Below, piece by piece: positions 1 through 7,353 of a stretch of 38,579 nt of DNA (position 1 is the first letter of the stretch; every line of letters starts with the position of its first letter). Origin of the DNA: Ruminiclostridium sp. GTDB taxonomy: Bacteria; Bacillota; Clostridia; Oscillospirales; Ruminococcaceae. The stretch is from positions 1 through 38,579 of the forward strand of contig JAGAWN010000130.1 of assembly GCA_017941355.1 (NCBI GenBank), in the 5' to 3' direction. The position numbers and the translations under genes are program-made. Below the pieces are notes generated by a model that was not told where the DNA came from, did not search any database, and saw only the letters and a program-made list of their open reading frames with translations.

Positions 1-959
1 ACCGGGTTGTCGGATATGCCTGTTATAAGAGCTGCCGCCTTGTCCGGAACATGAAGAAGTGTAAGGCAGGTGCCGAACGCGGAACTTACCGCGATAAGAA
101 TAAGTACGATCGAAAGTGTGTCGATGCACTTTTTAAGGCTTTCCCAAACACCCTTCCAGTTCAGTCCCTTATATACGAATACCGAAACGAACAGAGAGTA
201 TATTACCGCGATAGCAGCGGACTCGGTAGCTGTGAAAACGCCGCCTACAACGCCGACTATTACGATAAGCACCGCGAGCAGCGCCCAGATAGACTTTCCG
301 AGCTGTTTTACAAAGTTTACTATTGAGAATTTCTCGCCTTTGGGGTAATGACGGCGAACCGCAAGTATGTAGGAGCCGACCATAAGTGCTATCGCAAGGA
401 GCGCTCCCGGCAGATATCCCGCCATGAAAAGCGCGCCTACGCTTAGTCCGCCGACGGCGGTAGCGTATATTACCATGTTGTGGCTCGGAGGAACAAGAAG
501 TCCTTCGCAGGAGGAAGTGATAGTAACTGCGGTGGAGAAATCCGCGTCATAGCCCTCGTCCACCATCATAGGTATAAGTATCGAGCCGAGAGACGCGGTA
601 TCGGCAGCCGCGGAACCGGAAATGCCGCCGAAAAAATAGGAAGCGACAATGTTGACCTGCGCAAGTCCGCCGCGCATCCACCCGACAAGTGAGTTCGCAA
701 GTGCTATCAGTTTATCCGAGATACCTCCCGTACCCATAAGAACGCCCATTGTTATGAAGAACGGGACTGCCATGAGTGAAAACGACCATACTCCCTTTAC
801 CATAAGCTGAGGGAGAGAAACAAGACTTTGCCCCATAGATACGAGACAGAGCGCGGTAGATATGCCGACAGCATACGCTATCGGAAAGCGCAGCAGTATC
901 ATTATCAGAAAACTGCCGAGCAGTATCACGGTAGATAAGGTTTCGGCGTCCATAATCAT
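1..959 (-). CDS. dctM: TRAP transporter large permease, DctM family (3' end cut by window)
   Basis: This is the large, channel-forming membrane subunit of a tripartite ATP-independent periplasmic-type (TRAP) importer, which takes up organic or sugar acids using an ion gradient. About 319 residues are present; the family usually has about 430, so the C-terminal quarter lies outside the window. The protein is a chain of hydrophobic segments. It carries the family signature GGISGSAAADTASLGS followed by IPMM and then a PPSHN segment (translated from roughly positions 480-650). The ATG at 957-959 overlaps the dctQ stop as ATGA, so translation is coupled; a second in-frame ATG lies at 951-953. Last gene of the dctP-dctQ-dctM operon. 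The substrate is inferred, not seen: a hexuronate or aldonate would fit the surrounding uronate genes. Confidence 0.93.
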   Translation of the reverse strand, partial: MIMDAETLSTVILLGSFLIMILLRFPIAYAVGISTALCLVSMGQSLVSLPQLMVKGVWSFSLMAVPFFITMGVLMGTGGISDKLIALANSLVGWMRGGLAQVNIVASYFFGGISGSAAADTASLGSILIPMMVDEGYDADFSTAVTITSSCEGLLVPPSHNMVIYATAVGGLSVGALFMAGYLPGALLAIALMVGSYILAVRRHYPKGEKFSIVNFVKQLGKSIWALLAVLIVIVGVVGGVFTATESAAIAVIYSLFVSVFVYKGLNWKGVWESLKKCIDTLSIVLILIAVSSAFGTCLTLLHVPDKAAALITGISDNP

Positions 960-1495
960 TTCTCCTCCTTTTTATCTTCGTCTTTTTCCCAGAATGCCCC
1001 GATACGCAGGACTACCTGCTCAAGCTCGAATATTATCATGCCGGCACCTGCGGTAGGGATAGACATATACTGCCAGAATTTGCTGAGCCAGGGAAGAGAG
1101 ATGTAACTTCCGAGTGCGGAAAGAGGTGACGCGCAAAGCTTTATACCGTAAATCAGCAGTACCGCGCCGAGCGCGAGCACCGCTATATCGGCGATAAGAT
1201 CCGAGATCTTCAGAACGGTCTTTGACAAATACATATCAAAAGCCGTCATGCGGATATGACCGCGTTTTCGTATTGCGAGAGCCGCCGACAGCACAGCCAT
1301 ATAGACCATCATAGTGAGCACAAGCTCCTCGCTCCAGCTCGGGTCGGTGATAAACGGGATATACCTTCCCGCTACCGCCCATACGGTTATCAGGATATCG
1401 CCTATAAGCAGAAGCTTGCATATAAACAGTATCACCTTGTATGTAATATCATACACCGGACGGAGGACTTTCAACTTTTCAAGAACAACAGGCAT
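956..1495 (-). CDS. dctQ: TRAP transporter small permease, DctQ family
   Basis: The 179-residue protein is the small integral membrane subunit that couples the binding protein to DctM. Four hydrophobic segments are visible (about residues 20-40, 55-75, 95-118 and 135-160). Between them are the charged segment IRKRGHIRM, typical of DctQ cytoplasmic loops, and a motif around SWSEEL, also characteristic of the family. The C terminus is a lysine/glutamate tail. It starts four bases after the dctP stop, with the Shine-Dalgarno AAGGAGG lying inside the end of dctP, and its stop overlaps the dctM start. Gene order, length and topology all match DctQ. Confidence 0.92.
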   Translation of the reverse strand: MPVVLEKLKVLRPVYDITYKVILFICKLLLIGDILITVWAVAGRYIPFITDPSWSEELVLTMMVYMAVLSAALAIRKRGHIRMTAFDMYLSKTVLKISDLIADIAVLALGAVLLIYGIKLCASPLSALGSYISLPWLSKFWQYMSIPTAGAGMIIFELEQVVLRIGAFWEKDEDKKEEK

Positions 1496-1499
1496 TGTG

Positions 1500-2531
1500 T
1501 CACCCTCCTTGTTTCATGTCAACTATCCGCTGATACAGTTCGCGGTTTCCGGACGTATATTCTTCGATGACAGGCCTGCAGGCTTCTACCCACGGAGTCT
1601 TGTCCTCTACCTCAACGATGTTGACATTCTTTTCACGCAGCTGTGCCATTGTATCATCAATAAGCTCATCTACCTTTTCGCGGGCTACGCGGGAGGCATA
1701 TTTTGCGCCTTCCTCTACCCAGCCCTGCTCCTCTTCGCTTAGCTTTTCCCAGCTGTATTCCGCCATAACTATCTGCATAACGCCGAGGGTGTGTCCGTCA
1801 AGCAAAAGATTCGGCGCAACTTCCGGGAATGCGTTTGACAGGTAGTTAGGTATAGGCTGCTCGGCTCCGTCAACAACTCCGCTGCTGAGCGCACTGTACA
1901 GCTCTGTGAAAGCTACGGGTGTCGCGTAAGCGCCGAGATCGTCCACCATACCTGTCATTACCGGGTCTGAGGAAACGCGGAGTTTCAGATTTTTAAGGTC
2001 ATCGAGCCCTTTGATTTCCTTTTTGAAGAAGAAGTTGCGGAAGCCCTCCTGCGCATAGCACAGACCTCTGATCGGAAGTCCGATCTCGCGCGGTTCGAGC
2101 AGGATCTCCTGTGCAAGCTCGCTCTCGGCAAATCTGTAGAAATGCTCGTCATCCACAAAAGTATAGGGTATGCCGAGCAGGGCTGCTTTATCACAGCCGT
2201 ACTGTGTCAGTGCCGATGCGGTTATACGGGTAAAATCGGTGATATTGCCGCCGCCGAGAAGGTTGTCGATAAGCTGATCCTCGCTTCCGAGCACGCCGTT
2301 TGCCTGAATGTCGATGATGAGTGATCCTCCTGACAGCTCCTCGACTTTTTCCTTGAATGCCTTTGCCATTTCTCCCGGCACTGTTCCGTCAAGGTTGTTC
2401 ATTTCCGCATAAGTGAGCATCTTCGGACCTGATCGCATACCCGCCGTCAGGCTGAGTATTACCATTGCGCACAATCCGACAAGAAGCAGTACGCCGACCG
2501 CAGTGAAAATATGTTTTTTCGTATAAGTCAC
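1500..2531 (-). CDS. dctP: TRAP transporter solute-binding protein, DctP family
   Basis: This 343-residue protein captures the solute outside the membrane and delivers it to DctQM. An N-terminal hydrophobic segment (residues 9-31) acts as signal or anchor. The mature part shows the DctP landmarks: FRNFFF around 164-169, the NLKLRVSSDPVM segment whose Arg185 is the position that normally salt-bridges the substrate carboxylate, and a VVDGAEQPIPNYLSNAF segment. Cys21 lies inside the hydrophobic stretch but is preceded by Leu, so it is not a convincing lipobox; the protein may be anchored by an uncleaved signal. First gene of the operon, about 50 nt downstream of a good sigma-A promoter. The conserved Arg implies a carboxylate ligand; galacturonate or a related acid is an inference from context. 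Confidence 0.93.
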   Translation of the reverse strand: MTYTKKHIFTAVGVLLLVGLCAMVILSLTAGMRSGPKMLTYAEMNNLDGTVPGEMAKAFKEKVEELSGGSLIIDIQANGVLGSEDQLIDNLLGGGNITDFTRITASALTQYGCDKAALLGIPYTFVDDEHFYRFAESELAQEILLEPREIGLPIRGLCYAQEGFRNFFFKKEIKGLDDLKNLKLRVSSDPVMTGMVDDLGAYATPVAFTELYSALSSGVVDGAEQPIPNYLSNAFPEVAPNLLLDGHTLGVMQIVMAEYSWEKLSEEEQGWVEEGAKYASRVAREKVDELIDDTMAQLREKNVNIVEVEDKTPWVEACRPVIEEYTSGNRELYQRIVDMKQGG

Positions 2532-2580
2532 CTCTCTGTATTATGATCGAGCTGATTTTCCCCGGAAAACCGCCCGTATT

Positions 2581-2609
2581 ATTATATCATATTATTCTTG
2601 ATATTGCAA
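2581..2609 (-). promoter_or_regulatory. sigma-A promoter of the TRAP operon
   Basis: Reading the minus strand, TTGCAA (plus 2604-2609) is separated by exactly 17 bp from a perfect TATAAT (plus 2581-2586), which sits about 50 nt upstream of the dctP start. No copy of the TATGNAC-N6-GAYAT element found at other promoters here lies upstream, so the TRAP operon appears to be outside that regulon. Confidence 0.75.
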
Positions 2610-2642
2610 GAATTTAGGCGTAACTGCAACACAGTTTTCTGA

Positions 2643-2676
2643 AAAAACAATCGTGCAAAACAAAAGTTCCGCACGG
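2643..2676 (-). terminator. Weak candidate terminator after the nucleotidyltransferase cassette
   Basis: On the minus strand a 5-bp stem CGTGC/GCACG (plus 2652-2656 and 2671-2675) with a 14-nt loop is followed, after four bases, by TTTTTT. It lies 22 bp after the stop of the gene ending at 2698. The short stem and large loop make it a marginal call. Confidence 0.35.
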
Positions 2677-2697
2677 TTTACAGATATATATTCAGGA

Positions 2698-3834
2698 TCA
2701 CTCGTCTTTGCCTATCCTGCGAAGCGCCCTTACCTCGGAGAATGATGTTTTACGGCTGACAGTGAGCGCCCTGCCTATCCTGTACACAAACAGCACCGGC
2801 TGAAGCAGCTTATGCCTGTAAAAGAAAGGATAGCTTGATCTGATGCTTTCCTGTGACAAAAACAGGCGCTCTTTTATATATCCGAGCCTGGAGCTTTTTC
2901 TGACACTGTTGCGCACACGGTTTCCGATGTTGCCGTACACCCCGGAGAATATGTAGTAATCGAGAAGCTGCTTCTGAGCGCCGTCCGGAGTCCCGAAAGA
3001 GAAAAGGGTCATCGCAAGTTCGCGGTTATTACGCTCAAACTCCGTTAAGCCGAGCTTTTCGGCTTCCCGCGCGATATACTCCCTATCGAGGGTGCTGCCG
3101 AACTTTTTCAGAAACACATAAGTGTCGATAAGCGCCCGCAGTCCGATACCGCCTCCGCTGAAATGCTTGTATTCATGCGCCAGAAGATACAGGTAGAAAT
3201 CCTCGTTAGTAAAGCGGCAGCCGTAACTGCTGCCCTCGTCCCTTACCAGACGTTCCCTGACGTTTTCGTAGTATTTTTCAAATCCGGACAGACCGTCGTT
3301 GAAAAGCATGAAGTGCATCTCAAAGTTGAATATCGGCGGCTTCTGATAGCAGTCGTCATGCCCGCAGTCATAATGAATAACATTGTATCCGCGCGAGATC
3401 ATTATTTCCCGCAGATCGGCGGCTCTGCTCCTGTCAAACAGGATATCGTTGTCGCACATCTCCCTCATGCCGAGTTTGGGATAGTAATCTTTCAGCAGTA
3501 TGCCTTTCAGCGGCATATACCAGATACCCTGCTTTTCCATTTCCGCCAATATCGCTTCACGTTCGATCTGAAACAGTATTGCGGAGTTTACGGTATTTGC
3601 CTGCGCATTGATGAAACGGCTGTCGTTTATACCCGCCGCAGCCAGCGCAAAAGACACTAAACCGGCAGTTCTGTGCCTGCTGCACACCCGGTAAAGTTCA
3701 TCGAGGTCTGTCTTTGCAAGCTTTTCCGGGGAGGGCTTTCTGCCGTCCAGAGCGCAAGCCGCGAGGTAGATCATGCCGTAAGCTGCGTATCTGTACTTGT
3801 CCCGACTGATCGTTTCTTCACCCATTTCCGGCAT
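2698..3834 (-). CDS. Nucleotidyltransferase-fold family protein (NTP_transf_5-like)
   Basis: This 378-residue protein resembles the 'uncharacterised nucleotidyltransferase' family (Pfam NTP_transf_5). The visible signature is MPLKGILLKDYYP (residues 107-119) followed by R124 and the acidic pair D128/D130 in CDNDILF, which corresponds to the family's LKG...R..DxD core. Many such proteins have no known substrate. It is the last gene of a three-gene cassette: its ATG at 3834 lies inside the end of the S26-peptidase gene, with an AAAGG Shine-Dalgarno immediately before it. Co-occurrence with a PqqD-like protein suggests a role in peptide modification or in assembling a cell-surface product, but that is inference; no precursor peptide is visible nearby. 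Confidence 0.75.
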   Translation of the reverse strand: MPEMGEETISRDKYRYAAYGMIYLAACALDGRKPSPEKLAKTDLDELYRVCSRHRTAGLVSFALAAAGINDSRFINAQANTVNSAILFQIEREAILAEMEKQGIWYMPLKGILLKDYYPKLGMREMCDNDILFDRSRAADLREIMISRGYNVIHYDCGHDDCYQKPPIFNFEMHFMLFNDGLSGFEKYYENVRERLVRDEGSSYGCRFTNEDFYLYLLAHEYKHFSGGGIGLRALIDTYVFLKKFGSTLDREYIAREAEKLGLTEFERNNRELAMTLFSFGTPDGAQKQLLDYYIFSGVYGNIGNRVRNSVRKSSRLGYIKERLFLSQESIRSSYPFFYRHKLLQPVLFVYRIGRALTVSRKTSFSEVRALRRIGKDE

Positions 3835-4285
3835 TGTCCTTTCTCTGAAAGAATCTTTTTATCCTGCCCGCAAGCTGCCGAAGCCGCATGAACGGGATCC
3901 GGACAGGCGCGGCTGCTACCCACACCCGCGAGTATAGCTTATACCACAGTTCGTCAACGGAGTGCTGTTTCCCGGCGCGCAGGAATCCGGTCATAACGCC
4001 TATTATGTCACTGTCGGTAATGCCGTATTCTTTCACTGTACAGTTGTCTCCCCGTATGACGTAACCGTTTTCAAGCACGCCGATGACCCGGTGCAGCACA
4101 TATTTGTCCGCCGGGCGGCGGTACAGGACAACATCATACTTCCGGCATCTTTCGCTGCCCTTGGCTTTCACGATGAAGTGATCCTTCTGCTGCCTCAGAA
4201 GCGGCATCATGCTTGTCCCGCGGAAGAAGTGAGTCATTCTGCCGTGCTTTTTCAGATAATCTTCGTATTTCACAGCCGCGCTCAA
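3818..4285 (-). CDS. S24/S26-type signal-peptidase-like protein
   Basis: The 155-residue protein has the sequence marks of a small signal-peptidase-I-like serine protease: FRGTSMMPLL (Ser25 as nucleophile), YDVVLYRR, YVLHRVIG (His65 where bacterial enzymes usually have Lys, so of the Ser-His, SipW/ER type), and GYVIRGDNC (79-82). No clear N-terminal membrane anchor precedes the catalytic serine; a weakly hydrophobic C-terminal stretch ends in a basic tail. It starts with TTG at 4285 overlapping the PqqD-gene stop (TTGA), and a GTG at 4273 is an alternative. It ends 17 bp inside the next gene. In this context it is likely to process a peptide or lipoprotein specific to the cassette rather than general secretion substrates; that role is inferred. 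Confidence 0.78.
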   Translation of the reverse strand: MSAAVKYEDYLKKHGRMTHFFRGTSMMPLLRQQKDHFIVKAKGSERCRKYDVVLYRRPADKYVLHRVIGVLENGYVIRGDNCTVKEYGITDSDIIGVMTGFLRAGKQHSVDELWYKLYSRVWVAAAPVRIPFMRLRQLAGRIKRFFQRKDNAGNG

Positions 4286-4542
4286 TCGTTGATAGCGCCT
4301 ATGCTGCGGAGCTTCTCTATAACAAGTTTAACATCGCGCTCAACATCGGAGCGTTCCGCGTTATAGGTTTCAAGCATTTTTTCAATTATAGCTTCCTCGG
4401 TGGTGTCCTCTCTGAGACAGCGGCAGATAAAATCGGAAGTCTCGTTGTTCCTTACTATGCCGTTAAAGTCTCCGCCGCCTGTGGTAATAACGTAGTATTC
4501 GCCGTTCGAGGAGTGTATGATAAAATTCGGGTCAAGCTTCAT
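4282..4542 (-). CDS. PqqD-family (RiPP recognition element-like) small protein
   Basis: The 86-residue protein matches the PqqD fold in size and pattern: a beta-rich N-terminal part (NFIIHSSNGEYYVITTGG), the NGIVRNNETSDFICRCL segment corresponding to the conserved 'N-x-t/s-a-x-i-w/l' region, then helices rich in E and I (EEAIIEKMLETYN, VERDVKLVIEKLRSIGAI). PqqD-type domains bind leader peptides of ribosomally made, modified peptides, or act as peptide chaperones in related systems. It is first in its cassette and overlaps the S26-peptidase gene by four bases. An AAAGGAAAG Shine-Dalgarno precedes the ATG. I found no convincing sigma-A promoter between it and the terminator at 4629-4668. No radical SAM enzyme is adjacent. 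Confidence 0.8.
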   Translation of the reverse strand: MKLDPNFIIHSSNGEYYVITTGGGDFNGIVRNNETSDFICRCLREDTTEEAIIEKMLETYNAERSDVERDVKLVIEKLRSIGAIND

Positions 4543-4628
4543 TGTTCTTTCCTTTCATGTCGGGTCACCGCCGGATCCGGCTTTGGGCAATACCGCAATG
4601 TCCGCGCTCGCTGCCCGTGAATGATCCT

Positions 4629-4668
4629 AAAAAACACGACCCATGATCCGGGTCATGGATCGTGTTTT
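4629..4668 (-). terminator. Rho-independent terminator of the GGDEF gene
   Basis: A 9-bp perfect stem (4631-4639 with 4660-4668), one mismatch, then a further 6-bp stem (4641-4646 with 4653-4658) closes a 6-nt loop. On the minus strand the stem runs into TTTTTT. It sits just past the stop of the GGDEF gene and separates it from the PqqD cassette. Confidence 0.9.
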
Positions 4669-4678
4669 GGCTGAGTTT

Positions 4679-5767
4679 TCAGGCTTTAACGGTAAAATCA
4701 AACTTCCGGAAAGGCAGCTCCTCCAGCCGCATTTCCGATGCGATAAGCTTTGCAAGAAAATAAATGATCGAACACTCGTCTTCCTGCCATATCCGGTGGC
4801 TTCTCGGCTCGGCACAGATAAGATAGCCGTCGGTAATGTCCTTTATGCCTATCCTTATGACAAGCAAAGTCTCCACATTATGCTTTTTCAGTGCTTCATA
4901 GAATACCGGAGCCGTGCCGCGGATATCGCTCAATTCGTTTGTGCGGTAAATATCGTCCTTTGTGATCTGCCCGATATCCCCCACATATTCACGGAAGCTT
5001 TTGTCAAGCACGGCGTGCATTATGTTATCCGAGTCGGAGTAGTAAAGATCGGTTATCCCTATTTCCTCCATAAGCAGCGGGATCACCGCGTGAAACTTGT
5101 TTTCAAGACCCGGCACAAGCTCAAACTGCCGTATCAATGACTGCATAATAGTACAGATCCCGTGTCCGGCAAGCTTTTTGATCTCGATGTTCCTGTGCTT
5201 CTCCTCGACATAGATGATGTAGCAGTTCCTGCCCTTGTTCTTGCCGCGGTAAAGCGTTTTGTCTATCATCGAGAAAAGCTCGTCATAATCCTCGCTGTCG
5301 GTAGGATATGTGGCGCAGCCTATGGTAGCGGTTATAAGCGGGCTGCAGGTCTCAAGATCGTAGTTCCTTCGGAGAAGCCGGTTTCCTGTGTACATACCGG
5401 TAAAGAACGACTTCTTATCGTCGTATGTGAGGTGTTTGAGATCAATAAAAATAAGCTCGTCACCGCCGAAGCGTCCTGCGATCCCGAATCCGTCTATGTA
5501 ATCCGCGAGCGCCGCCGATACGCCTTTGAGTATCCCGTCGCCTGCGCTGTGACCGTATGTGTCGTTTACAAACTTGAAATTGTCGAGATCCAGCATTACA
5601 AAGCTGAACGGTATCTTTTCTGCTATCAGCGATTTTGCAAAGCCGAGAATATACGCCCTCGAGATTATTCCGGTCAGAGGATCCGTTATATGCTCAAGCC
5701 CTGTCGTTTCAAGCAGCCTGGCAAAATATTTGTATTTTATAAGCTGTTCGATCTTATACATAGCCAT
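4679..5767 (-). CDS. GGDEF-domain protein (putative diguanylate cyclase)
   Basis: A soluble 362-residue protein. The N-terminal third is a GGDEF domain that would make cyclic di-GMP from two GTP: DLDNFKFVNDTYGHSAGD supplies the metal-binding Asp and the nucleotide-binding residues, and GRFGGDEL (about residues 99-106) is the active loop with Leu in place of the final Phe, a tolerated variant. The RxxD product-inhibition site upstream of the loop is absent (DGFG occupies its place). The C-terminal half (about 190-362) has no motif I recognise; its length and alternating pattern could be a divergent GAF-like sensor. The start at 5767 is preferred because AGGAAGG lies four bases before it; an ATG at 5785 lacks a Shine-Dalgarno. 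Monocistronic, with its own promoter and flanked by terminators. Confidence 0.9.
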   Translation of the reverse strand: MAMYKIEQLIKYKYFARLLETTGLEHITDPLTGIISRAYILGFAKSLIAEKIPFSFVMLDLDNFKFVNDTYGHSAGDGILKGVSAALADYIDGFGIAGRFGGDELIFIDLKHLTYDDKKSFFTGMYTGNRLLRRNYDLETCSPLITATIGCATYPTDSEDYDELFSMIDKTLYRGKNKGRNCYIIYVEEKHRNIEIKKLAGHGICTIMQSLIRQFELVPGLENKFHAVIPLLMEEIGITDLYYSDSDNIMHAVLDKSFREYVGDIGQITKDDIYRTNELSDIRGTAPVFYEALKKHNVETLLVIRIGIKDITDGYLICAEPRSHRIWQEDECSIIYFLAKLIASEMRLEELPFRKFDFTVKA

Positions 5768-5822
5768 AAAACCTTCCTGTCTCATGCAGAAGACATAATA
5801 TTCAACTTTCTATGCACATATC

Positions 5823-5851
5823 ATTATACATCATTCCGACAGAAAAAGCAA
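5823..5851 (-). promoter_or_regulatory. sigma-A promoter of the GGDEF gene
   Basis: Minus-strand TTGCTT (plus 5846-5851), 17-bp spacer, perfect TATAAT (plus 5823-5828), about 56 nt before the chosen start codon. Isolates this gene from the uxa operon upstream. Confidence 0.7.
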
Positions 5852-5890
5852 GTGTTTTGGTAAATGAAACAGTTTTTTCTCTGTATTGAC

Positions 5891-5928
5891 AAAAACACCG
5901 GCTGAGATTGTGCATCGCAGCCGGTGTT
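5891..5928 (-). terminator. Rho-independent terminator of the uronate catabolic operon
   Basis: An 11-bp perfect stem (5894-5904 with 5918-5928), 13-nt loop, followed on the minus strand by a run of T. It starts 12 bp after the uxaC stop and marks the end of the kdgA-to-uxaC transcript. Confidence 0.92.
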
Positions 5929-5940
5929 CCTTCCGATTGG

Positions 5941-7335
5941 TTACTTTGTAAAATATTTTACTGCGTTATTGTAGCTGATATCCTTAACTATCTGTCCCAC
6001 AAGCTCGATATCTGCGGGATATTCGCCGTTCTCGATAAGCGAGCCGAACATATCGCAGAGTATTCTTCTGAAATACTCGTGACGGGTGTAGGAGAGGAAG
6101 CTGCGGCTGTCGGTGAGCATTCCCACGAACTTTGAAACAAGTCCCAGCTGAGAAAGCGCGGTGAGCTGCTTCTGCATACCGTCCTTCTGATCGTTGAACC
6201 ACCATGCGGAACCGAACTGGATCTTGCCGACTATGCCGCCCTGCTGGAAGCAGTTCATTATCGTGGCGATCACTTCGTTGTCGCGGGGGTTGAGGCAGTA
6301 GAGAATGGTCTTGGGCAGCTCATCGGTGCTGTCGAGAGTGTCCAGAAGCATAGCGAGCGGCTTTGCAAAAGTCTGATCCTCGATCGCGTCATAGCCTGTA
6401 TCCGGCCCCAGCAGGCTCATATATCTGCGGGAGTTGTTGCGCAGAGCGCCGATGTGGTACTGCTGTACCCAGTGCAGACGCGCATACTGCTTTCCGAGGT
6501 GTACAAGTATATAGCCCTTGTACTGCTTTATCTCGTCGGGAGTAAGATCGTCGCCTGCCAGCGCTTTCTTTACGATCTTATCTGCCTTGTCCTTGTCGGC
6601 GGGCTTGAACATCACTACATCGAGGGCATGGTCGGAGCATACGCAGCCTACACTGTCAAAATACTCGATGCGCTTTGTCAGAGCCTCGCAAAGGCTGTCA
6701 ATACCGTCGATACGAACGTCAGCCGCGTCCGCAAGCTTTGCGATATACGGAACATAAGTCGGCAGTTCGATGTTTATAGCCTTGTCGGGGCGGAAAGCGG
6801 GGCAAACTTCAACGTCAAAGGTCTTGTCCTCTTTGAGCAGCTTGTGGAAGTGCAGATCGTCAATGGGATCATCGGTGGTGAACAGCTTCTTCACATTGCT
6901 CATGGAGATGAGCTTTCTTGCGGTGAGTGTTTCAAGCTTCTTGTTGCACTTGTCGAAAATGTCCTTTGCCGTAGCGGGAGAAAGGATATCGTAGATATCG
7001 AAGTATCTCTGGAGTTCAAGGTGTGTCCAGTGGAAGATCGGGTTGCCGATTGCGTAGGGCATTACCTCAGCGTACTTCATAAACTTCTCGAAATCGCCCT
7101 TGTCGCCGGTGATGTAGCTCTCGTCAACGCCCATTTCGCGCATGAGCCTCCACTTGTAGTGGTCACCGCCCAGCCAGCACTCGGTTATCGAAGCGAACTT
7201 TCTGTCGTTGTAGATCTCCTCAACGGGGAGGTGGCAGTGAAAGTCAAATATCGGCATATCCTTTGCGTAGTTCTCGTAAAGAGTTACCGCAGTCTCGTTG
7301 CTGAGGACAAAGTCCTTATCCATAAATTTCTTCAT
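5941..7335 (-). CDS. uxaC: Glucuronate/galacturonate isomerase (uronate isomerase)
   Basis: UxaC interconverts D-galacturonate with D-tagaturonate (and D-glucuronate with D-fructuronate), the first cytosolic step of hexuronate catabolism. The 464 residues match the usual length of about 470. Visible family marks are MKKFMDKDFVLSNETAVTLY at the start, FDFHCHLPVEEI with the metal-binding HxH of the amidohydrolase fold, HTRHEYFRR near the C terminus, and SDHALD. A Shine-Dalgarno AAGGAG precedes the ATG. It is the last gene of the operon, 18 bp after uxaA, and directly followed by a strong terminator. Confidence 0.98.
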   Translation of the reverse strand: MKKFMDKDFVLSNETAVTLYENYAKDMPIFDFHCHLPVEEIYNDRKFASITECWLGGDHYKWRLMREMGVDESYITGDKGDFEKFMKYAEVMPYAIGNPIFHWTHLELQRYFDIYDILSPATAKDIFDKCNKKLETLTARKLISMSNVKKLFTTDDPIDDLHFHKLLKEDKTFDVEVCPAFRPDKAINIELPTYVPYIAKLADAADVRIDGIDSLCEALTKRIEYFDSVGCVCSDHALDVVMFKPADKDKADKIVKKALAGDDLTPDEIKQYKGYILVHLGKQYARLHWVQQYHIGALRNNSRRYMSLLGPDTGYDAIEDQTFAKPLAMLLDTLDSTDELPKTILYCLNPRDNEVIATIMNCFQQGGIVGKIQFGSAWWFNDQKDGMQKQLTALSQLGLVSKFVGMLTDSRSFLSYTRHEYFRRILCDMFGSLIENGEYPADIELVGQIVKDISYNNAVKYFTK

Positions 7336-7353
7336 TTTGTTCTCCTTGTATGT

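Noticed and set aside
2698..4542. The S26 peptidase as the general signal peptidase of the cell
   Set aside because: It lacks an N-terminal anchor, uses the Ser-His type site and overlaps cassette genes, so a dedicated role is more likely.
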